Positions 1 through 4,678 of a stretch of DNA of 5,861 bases are shown here, piece by piece (positions within the stretch are counted from its first letter, which is position 1; each line of letters opens with the position of its first letter). The notes under the pieces were generated by a model that worked only from the letters and a program-made list of their open reading frames with translations, did no database searches and was not told the DNA's origin. A program made the translations under genes and the position numbers. This DNA is from Dehalococcoidia bacterium (GTDB lineage Bacteria > Chloroflexota > Dehalococcoidia > Bin125): contig RKRS01000229.1 of NCBI GenBank assembly GCA_007571275.1, forward strand, positions 1 through 5,861, read 5' to 3'.

Positions 1-379
1 AGGCGTCGAAGGTCACCTCGATCAGGGGCGAGCCGTCGACCCACTGCTGGACGTTGTCCTCATTGATGTATTCACTCAGCTTCCTGGCCGAGAGGAAGAC
101 CGTTCGCTTCTCATCGGGATCGGTGATCGCGCGAGCCGTGCCTCCGAGGTCCGCCTCGGTCGACTCCTTGAAGTGGAAGGTGATCGCCGGATTGGCGACG
201 ACATTGGCGTACCACGAGCGCGGGCCGGGTCGACCAGTGATGTAGTAGCGGTCGTCGACGTTGTGGAACCAGATTTCGAGCCGCTTGGGCTCGCCGCTGT
301 GACGGCCGATGGTGGTGATATCGATCACCAGATCGTTGGCGAGCGCTTCAGCGATCGCCGGGTCGGAAGCTGTGGTCAT
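1..379 (-). CDS. Deazaflavin (F420)-dependent nitroreductase family protein, 3'-partial
   Basis: The frame reads from ATG at 379-377 to the left edge without a stop, giving 126 residues; the C-terminus lies outside the window. The segment around residues 21-35 (TTIGRHSGEPKRLEIWF) and the later RPGPRSWYANVVANP block (residues 50-64) match the split-barrel flavin/deazaflavin nitroreductase family (DUF385/PF04075-like). There a T-x-GRxSG motif and a W-Y/H-x-N-L/V-x-A-N-P motif are typical. Known relatives are soluble or membrane-associated enzymes that use reduced F420 to reduce quinones or nitro compounds, but many members have no known substrate. Its ATG overlaps the TGA of the upstream ogt gene (ATGA, 376-379) and no clear Shine-Dalgarno precedes it, so it is probably translated by coupling from ogt. 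F420 use is inferred from family; a pyridoxamine-oxidase-like FMN protein is the alternative. Confidence 0.8.
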   Translation of the reverse strand, partial: MTTASDPAIAEALANDLVIDITTIGRHSGEPKRLEIWFHNVDDRYYITGRPGPRSWYANVVANPAITFHFKESTEADLGGTARAITDPDEKRTVFLSARKLSEYINEDNVQQWVDGSPLIEVTFDA

Positions 380-894
380 GACGTGTTGCCGTTCTTGCTG
401 ATGTGCTGGCGTTCATGTTCGAGGAACCACTCCTTGCGATGCAGTCCGCCGCCGTAGCCGCCGAGACCGCCATCGGAACGCACAACCCGATGGCAGGGTA
501 CGGCGATCCCGACCGGGTTGCGACCCGTCGCGGTACCCACAGCACGATACGCGGACGGCTTGCCCACCGCTTGAGCGATCTGCTGGTACGAGGCCGTTTG
601 CCCGGCCGGGATCTCGCGAATCGCCTGCCAGACGGCCCGTTGGAAGTCGGTGCCATCCGGATCAATCTCGATCCGGTCAAGGGCTTCAACATCTCCGCCA
701 AAGTAAGACGCGACGGCGTCGCGTACGAGCGCGCCCTCGGTGGAGAGAGCATTCTCATCTTCACCCTGTTCGGGCGGCGCGACGACCGGTCGGGCCCAGG
801 TGTCGACGAACGCGGCCTCGCGCAAGGCGCCGTCATGCATGGACAGGTACATCGTCCCAAGTGGCGTCTCTACCCAGCAATGCTCCTGCACCAT
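376..894 (-). CDS. ogt: Methylated-DNA--protein-cysteine S-methyltransferase (Ogt/MGMT type)
   Basis: This 172-residue protein has the usual length of a single-domain Ogt. It repairs O6-alkylguanine (and O4-alkylthymine) by irreversible transfer of the alkyl group to its own cysteine. The active-site motif PCHRV is at residues 133-137, with the acceptor Cys134. It is preceded by the Asn-Pro pair at 126-127 and followed by the GGLGGYGGGLHRKEWFLEHE segment (142-161) typical of the family. The arginine finger is Arg117 in the YRAVG segment, and Tyr103 lies in the TASYQQIA segment. The N-terminal part (residues 1-75) is the poorly conserved ribonuclease-H-like domain. The start is well set: a GGGAGGAG Shine-Dalgarno (complement of 898-905) sits just upstream of ATG 894-892. 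The gene is divergent from selD and overlaps the following nitroreductase-family gene by 4 bases, so the two form an operon. There is no Ada-type regulatory domain. Confidence 0.95.
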   Translation of the reverse strand: MVQEHCWVETPLGTMYLSMHDGALREAAFVDTWARPVVAPPEQGEDENALSTEGALVRDAVASYFGGDVEALDRIEIDPDGTDFQRAVWQAIREIPAGQTASYQQIAQAVGKPSAYRAVGTATGRNPVGIAVPCHRVVRSDGGLGGYGGGLHRKEWFLEHERQHISKNGNTS

Positions 895-924
895 GTGCTC
901 CTCCCGCTTGAGCCAGACACGGAC

Positions 925-953
925 AGCCTATCCAACCCGCATACAGAACGCAA
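925..953 (-). promoter_or_regulatory. Possible weak promoter for ogt
   Basis: On the minus strand, a TTGCGT -35-like hexamer (complement of 948-953) and a TAGGCT -10-like hexamer (complement of 925-930) are separated by 17 bases. The -10 ends about 30 bases upstream of the ogt start codon. Each hexamer matches the sigma-70 consensus at only 3 of 6 positions, so this is a placement by spacing and context rather than a strong match. Confidence 0.3.
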
Positions 954-972
954 GTGCTATGATCTGTTCTGT
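943..972. promoter_or_regulatory. Inverted repeat in the ogt/selD divergent region, candidate operator
   Basis: ACAGAAC at 943-949 is mirrored exactly by GTTCTGT at 966-972, with a 16-base spacer. The repeat encloses the TATGAT box (958-963) proposed for selD and its left arm overlaps the -35-like hexamer proposed for ogt. A dimeric regulator bound here could control both genes. It does not match an SOS box that I recognise: the CTGT/ACAG halves have the opposite order to the Escherichia coli LexA site. Function is inference. Confidence 0.4.
955..963 (+). promoter_or_regulatory. Candidate extended -10 promoter for selD
   Basis: TGC directly precedes TATGAT (958-963), forming an extended -10 element (TGn-TATGAT, five of six matches to TATAAT). 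No good -35 hexamer is found at the normal distance, which is tolerable for extended -10 promoters. Transcription would start near 970 and give a leader of about 65 bases before the selD ATG at 1034. The same nine bases, TATGATCTG, occur again at 3437-3445 in front of the CoA-transferase gene. Confidence 0.4.
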
Positions 973-1033
973 CTCCTGCGGGCGGTAGGCTGAGGCGCAG
1001 CATGAGCGTCTTGAGCCGTAGCTGGGAGCTGAC

Positions 1034-2137
1034 ATGTCAGAGCGTGACAACCGGGCGGTGCGCTTGACCGATCTGGCGCGTTGCGGCGGTTGAGGATCCA
1101 AGTTTGGCCCTGAGGGTCTGGCGCACGTGCTGCGCCATTTGGGTCCACAGTTCCCGCCCGAACAGCATCCCGAGTTGTTGGTCGGTCTCGCGCGTCCCGA
1201 CGACGCGGCGGTCTACGCGCTCGATGATCAGCGGGCGCTCGTGCAGACGCTCGACTTCTTCGCGCCGCTCGTCGATGACCCGTACCAGTTCGGCGCGATC
1301 GCGGCGGCCAACGCGATGTCCGACGTCTACGCGATGGGCGGTCGGGTGCTGTTCGCGCTGAACATCGCCGCCTTCCCCGACGATCTGCCGCCAGACGTCA
1401 TTGCCGATGTCCTGCGTGGCGGCGCGGACAAGGTCCGTGAAGCGGGCGCGGTTGTGGCCGGTGGTCACACGATTATCGATGAAGAGCCCAAGTACGGGCT
1501 CGCGGTGACCGGTGAAGTCGCGCGCGACCAGGTCCGCACCACGGGCGGGGCGCAGCCGGGCGACACGATCATCCTGACCAAGGAGATCGGCACCGGCGTG
1601 CTGATCGGCGCGAATCAGCAAGGCGCGGTCTCGAGCGAGCACTGGGAGGCCGCCGTCGCGCAGATGATGTCGCTCAACAAAGACGCGGCCGAAGTGGCGT
1701 CAGCGCCCGATCTCGCAGCGGGTGTCCACGCGATCGCTGATGTCACCGGCTTCGGACTTGCCGGACACCTGCAGGAAATGGCCGAGCTGAGCGACGCCGC
1801 GATTGAGATCGATCTCGGCGCGGCTCCTGCGCTGGGCGGACTGTCTGAAGCAGTGGCGGCCGGATTCGGCAGTGGCGGGCAGGGTCGCAATCGCGAGTAC
1901 TACGGCGCGCGACTGGGCATCGAGGGAGCGCGCGCACTCAACCCGTTTGAAGAGACGCTGCTCTACGACCCACAGACATCGGGCGGGCTACTGATCGCCG
2001 CGGGCGTCATTGAAGCGCCACACCTGATTCACGAGCTGCGTCAGCGCGGCGTGACGGCGACGCCGATCGCTCGCGTCACCGAGTCAGTCGCGGGCGGACG
2101 CCTGAGCGTCAGGCCGACGGAGGTCCCGCGTGTCTGA
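1034..2137 (+). CDS. selD: Selenide, water dikinase (selenophosphate synthetase), selenocysteine-containing; TGA 1091-1093 read as Sec
   Basis: SelD makes selenophosphate from selenide and ATP, the selenium donor for selenocysteine and 2-selenouridine. The frame from ATG 1034 runs to TGA 2135-2137 with one internal in-frame TGA at codon 20. Reading it as Sec gives 367 residues, the normal family length. The N-terminus then reads LTDLARCGG-U-GSKFGPEGL: Sec20 and Lys23 keep the three-residue spacing of catalytic Cys17 and Lys20 in Escherichia coli SelD. Downstream family motifs are intact: TLDFF (72-76), NAMSDVYAMGG (93-103), the GGH segment (143-145), EPKYGLAVTG, DVTGFG (236-241) and DPQTSGG (312-318). 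The start is fixed by an in-frame TAG at 1019-1021 and a GGGAG Shine-Dalgarno at 1024-1028. A naive gene call would start at GTG 1127 (residue 32) and lose the active site. The 3' end overlaps lhgO by 8 bases. SelD with Sec or Cys at this position is well known; decoding here is inferred from the alignment. Confidence 0.95.
1091..1093 (+). other. UGA recoded as selenocysteine (Sec20 of SelD)
   Basis: The TGA lies in the selD frame exactly where family members carry the catalytic Cys or Sec. Homology to SelD is continuous on both sides of it (LTDLARCGG before, GSKFGPEGL after). A true stop would leave a 19-residue peptide. This implies that the host genome carries SelA, SelB and tRNA-Sec, none of which lie in this window. 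Confidence 0.92.
1119..1137 (+). promoter_or_regulatory. Candidate bacterial SECIS hairpin in the selD coding region
   Basis: TGGCGCA (1119-1125) pairs perfectly with TGCGCCA (1131-1137), a 7-bp stem closing the loop CGTGC (1126-1130). The loop starts 32 bases after the TGA and has a G in its second position; as I recall them, both fit the loose rules used for bacterial SECIS elements (loop within roughly 16-37 bases of UGA, a G in the first two loop positions). An alternative or additional small hairpin just upstream pairs GGCCC (1106-1110) with GGGTC (1114-1118), with one G-U pair and a three-base loop. SelB would bind such an element to deliver Sec-tRNA. Which hairpin is used cannot be told by eye. 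Confidence 0.55.
2119..2124 (+). promoter_or_regulatory. Shine-Dalgarno deciding the lhgO GTG start
   Basis: GGAGGT lies inside the last codons of selD and five bases before GTG 2130. It is the strongest ribosome-binding site on the plus strand of the window. It supports the GTG start and direct re-initiation at the selD/lhgO overlap. Confidence 0.75.
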
Positions 2138-3362
2138 CCATGACGCGGATGTCGTCGTGATCGGCGCTGGCATTCTCGGTCTCTCGACCGCGATGGCTCT
2201 GGCGCAGCGGCATCAGGGGATGCGCGTGCTGGCGCTGGAGCAGGAGTCCGACGTCGGTCGGCACCAGAGCGGCAACAATTCGGGCGTAATCCACTCGGGG
2301 CTGTACTATCGGCCTGGCTCGGCCAAGGCGCGGATGGCCGTCGCCGGCGCCGAGCGCATGTACGCCTTCTGCGAAACACACGGAATCGGCGTCGAACGTT
2401 GCGGCAAGGTCGTCGTGGCGACGCATGAATCAGAACTCGAGCGGATGCGTGAGCTGCATCGTCGCGGCGACGCCAACGGCGTGCCCGACATCCGTGAGCT
2501 GGGCCCCGACGAACTGCGCCAGTTTGAACCCAATGCGGCCGGTGTGCGAGCGCTGCACATTCCCTCGACTGGCATCGCCGACTACCCGGCGGTCTGTCGC
2601 AAGTACCGAGAGCTGCTGGAATCGGCCGGCGGCTCGGTCCGTCTAGGTTCGCGCGTCTCCGCAGTGCGGATCGAGACGGATGGCGTACAGTTCTCGACCA
2701 CGACTGGCACGGTGCGGGCCCGACATGCGGTGAACTGCGCCGGGCTGCAGGCTGACCGTCTTGCTCGTCAGGCCAGGGCGTCAGAGGCGCGCGACCTGCG
2801 CATCGTGCCGTTTCGCGGCGAGTACTACGACCTCGTCCCGTCCGCGCGACAGATGCTGAAGAACCTCATCTACCCCGTCCCTGATCCCGCCTTCCCGTTC
2901 CTCGGTGTGCATTTCACACGGCGACTGGACGGATCGGTGGAGGCCGGCCCGAACGCGGTATTGGCGCTCAGGCGCGAGGGCTACCGCTGGCGCGATATCT
3001 CCCCCCGTGACACGGCGGAATCGTTGAGCTGGCCTGGATTCCTGCGCCTGGCGCGAGACAACTGGCGGACCGGCCTCGGTGAGGTCTGGCGCAGCGCCAA
3101 CAAGCAGGCCTTTGTCCGCGCGCTGCAGCGCCTGATGCCTGCGCTTGAGTCAGCGCAGCTGGTTCGCGGCGGCGCTGGAGTCCGCGCCCAGGCGCTGAGA
3201 CGAGACGGCAGTCTGGCTGACGATTTCGAGATCGCCAGGCAAGACCGGATGATCCACGTGCTCAACGCGCCCAGCCCGGGCGCGACCGCCAGCCTGCTGA
3301 TCGGCGAGGAGATCGCGGCGACGGCCGAGTCAGCCTGGTTCGCTCGCCAGACATCGACGTGA
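2130..3362 (+). CDS. lhgO: L-2-hydroxyglutarate oxidase (FAD-dependent, DAO family)
   Basis: This 410-residue flavoprotein oxidises L-2-hydroxyglutarate to 2-oxoglutarate, passing electrons to the quinone pool or to oxygen. The N-terminus has the FAD-binding Rossmann motif VVVIGAGILG (8-17), with Glu37 ending the second beta strand. The hallmark HQSGNNSGVIHSGLYY segment is at 45-60, NCAGLQADRLA at 202-212, PFRGEYYDL at 227-235, and YPVPDPAFPFLGVHFTRR at 248-265. The C-terminal FAD-closing segments are RGGAGVRAQALRRDG (346-360) and NAPSPGATASLLIG (379-392). All are characteristic of LhgO (YgaF) rather than generic glycine or sarcosine oxidases. The GTG start at 2130 is supported by GGAGGT at 2119-2124, five bases upstream; an ATG at 2140 is out of frame. 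The gene overlaps the selD 3' end by 8 bases, so the two are very likely co-transcribed and translationally coupled. No signal peptide is visible. Confidence 0.93.
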   Translation: MSDHDADVVVIGAGILGLSTAMALAQRHQGMRVLALEQESDVGRHQSGNNSGVIHSGLYYRPGSAKARMAVAGAERMYAFCETHGIGVERCGKVVVATHESELERMRELHRRGDANGVPDIRELGPDELRQFEPNAAGVRALHIPSTGIADYPAVCRKYRELLESAGGSVRLGSRVSAVRIETDGVQFSTTTGTVRARHAVNCAGLQADRLARQARASEARDLRIVPFRGEYYDLVPSARQMLKNLIYPVPDPAFPFLGVHFTRRLDGSVEAGPNAVLALRREGYRWRDISPRDTAESLSWPGFLRLARDNWRTGLGEVWRSANKQAFVRALQRLMPALESAQLVRGGAGVRAQALRRDGSLADDFEIARQDRMIHVLNAPSPGATASLLIGEEIAATAESAWFARQTST

Positions 3363-3436
3363 CGCTTCCAATCCTGATTCGGACTGTCGACGAGGCGCGG
3401 ACACTGCCGAGCATTCGTCAGTAGCGAACGCCCGCG

Positions 3437-3445
3437 TATGATCTG
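3437..3445 (+). promoter_or_regulatory. Candidate -10 element for a leaderless CoA-transferase transcript
   Basis: TATGAT (3437-3442) ends only six bases before ATG 3449, and there is no Shine-Dalgarno in front of that ATG. A -10 box at this distance would place the transcription start at or next to the start codon, as in leaderless mRNAs. The -35 region (3414-3419, TTCGTC) is poor. The 86 bases between lhgO and this gene (3363-3448) contain no convincing terminator hairpin and no other gene. Confidence 0.35.
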
Positions 3446-3448
3446 CGT

Positions 3449-4678
3449 ATGACGACTTCTCAACTTCGAGCGCCGCTGGACGGCGTCCTGGTAATCAACG
3501 CGGGGCAGATTCTGGCTGCTCCATTCTGCGCGACCATGTTGGCCGAGTTTGGCGCTGACGTGATCAAGCTTGAGCGGCCTGGTTCGGGTGAGCCGAATCA
3601 CGGCACGATCTCGTACGTGCAGGAAAATCGATCACAGCGCGGCGTGACCTGCAATCTCGCCGATCCGCGCGGAAAGGATCTGTTCCGTCGGCTCTGCGCA
3701 CATGCGGATGTACTGATCGAGAACTTCCGGCCGGGCACGCTGGAGAAGATGGAGCTTGCGCCTGATTCGCTGCGTGAGGGCAATTCCGGGCTGATCGTGA
3801 CGAGGGTCTCAGGCTATGGGCAAACCGGTCCCTACCGCGAGAAGGCGGGCTTCGACCGCGTCGCGCTGGGCTTCGCGGGAATGACGTACACGACCGGCAT
3901 GCCGGACCAACCGCCGGTGCGGCCTGGATATATGGTCGCCGACTACAGCGCGGGCGTGTTCGCGGCGATGGGGACGCTGATGGCGCTCCGCGCCCGCGAT
4001 ATCAACGGCGGCCTCGGGCAAGATGTCGACGTAGCGCTCTACGAGGCGATCTGGAAACAATCGGGCACACACGCGTCGCAGTACTTCCGGACCGGCCAGA
4101 ATCGCGAACGCAGCGGTAACTACTGGCCTGGCGTCGTCCCGGCTGAACAGTTCGCAACCGCCGACGGCCACCACCTGATCATCAACGCCACCACGCAAGG
4201 CACCTTCGTTCGCCTGACCCAGGCGATGCAGCGTCCCGACCTGCTGAGCGATCCACGTTTCGAGGTTCACCGTAACCGTCGCCGCAACTACGAGGCGATC
4301 CACGAGATCGTGGGCGAATGGGTCGGCACGCTGACGCTGGAGCAGGTACAGCAGCTGCTCGACCAGCATGGTGTACCGGCGACGAAGGTCTACGCGACGT
4401 CGGACGTGATGGTCGACGAGCACTACGCCGCGCGCGAGCAGATCGTTAACGCCCCCGCGAACGCGCGCAAGAAATCGATCTATCGCATTTGTCGGTTGCC
4501 ATTCCGGGCCCGGCAGATGCGCCAGGTGGCTTGGCAGTATGAACAGCGACTCAACAAGCGATATCAAAAGCATGCCGATGACGATAATCGGCAAGGGCCG
4601 CCAAATGTCGCCTATGCCTCCAGGGATATAGAGGAGGGGCATAAAGGCCGCCATCGAAGTAAGCACCGCGAAGGTTAA
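3449..4678 (+). CDS. Family III CoA-transferase (CaiB/BaiF type), 3'-truncated; C-terminal 76 residues are antisense read-through
   Basis: Residues 1 to about 333 are a family III CoA-transferase, which moves CoA between carboxylic acids. The N-terminal block LDGVLVINAGQILAAPFC...EFGADVIKLERPG (10-45) is the family signature. ENFRPGTLEKM (91-101), the VSGYGQTGPYR segment (120-130) and the likely catalytic Asp165 in ADYSAG follow, and the C-terminal DEHYAAREQIV segment (323-333) is recognisable. Family members are about 390-410 residues long, and after REQIV they usually continue with an acidic D-P-x-x-G-x-x-x-x-P-G stretch. Here residues 334-409 instead are basic and unlike the family, because from about 4448 the frame reads the antisense of the RND gene. 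The genuine coding part is therefore 3449 to about 4447, and the active-site domain is present but the C-terminus is missing. Substrates cannot be read from sequence. The ATG has no Shine-Dalgarno and may be leaderless. Confidence 0.85.
   Translation: MTTSQLRAPLDGVLVINAGQILAAPFCATMLAEFGADVIKLERPGSGEPNHGTISYVQENRSQRGVTCNLADPRGKDLFRRLCAHADVLIENFRPGTLEKMELAPDSLREGNSGLIVTRVSGYGQTGPYREKAGFDRVALGFAGMTYTTGMPDQPPVRPGYMVADYSAGVFAAMGTLMALRARDINGGLGQDVDVALYEAIWKQSGTHASQYFRTGQNRERSGNYWPGVVPAEQFATADGHHLIINATTQGTFVRLTQAMQRPDLLSDPRFEVHRNRRRNYEAIHEIVGEWVGTLTLEQVQQLLDQHGVPATKVYATSDVMVDEHYAAREQIVNAPANARKKSIYRICRLPFRARQMRQVAWQYEQRLNKRYQKHADDDNRQGPPNVAYASRDIEEGHKGRHRSKHREG
4440..4455. other. Chimeric junction between two unrelated coding regions
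   Basis: Homology to the CoA-transferase (plus strand) ends at about Val333 (4445-4447). Homology to the RND pump (minus strand) ends at the Val-Asn pair encoded at 4450-4445. Both breaks fall on the same few bases, around the palindrome GTTAAC (4445-4450). Base composition drops to the right of this point. No terminal repeat, target duplication or transposase is visible. Confidence 0.8.

Noticed and set aside
403..993. A 196-codon plus-strand open frame
   Set aside because: It is antisense to ogt, which has an unmistakable active-site motif and ribosome-binding site. The plus-strand translation resembles nothing and is explained by high GC.
1091..1093. TGA as a nonsense mutation or sequencing error making selD a pseudogene
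   Set aside because: It falls on the one residue where Sec is known in SelD, and the rest of the gene is intact with every family motif. A random stop landing on that codon is very unlikely.
1098..1107. CCAAGTTTGG as a tight hairpin next to the UGA
   Set aside because: The arms leave a two-base loop, or a three-pair stem with a four-base loop. It is too weak and too close to the UGA to be a SECIS.
1037..1642. A 201-codon minus-strand open frame
   Set aside because: It is antisense to conserved selD sequence; its Arg/Asp/Val-rich composition is typical of a shadow frame in high-GC DNA.
1127..2137. A shorter selD starting at GTG 1127
   Set aside because: It would begin at residue 32, lacking the catalytic Sec20 and Lys23, and has no Shine-Dalgarno. 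Family homology clearly continues upstream through the TGA to ATG 1034.
3363..3448. A terminator after lhgO
   Set aside because: No stable stem followed by a T-run is present in the 86 bases.
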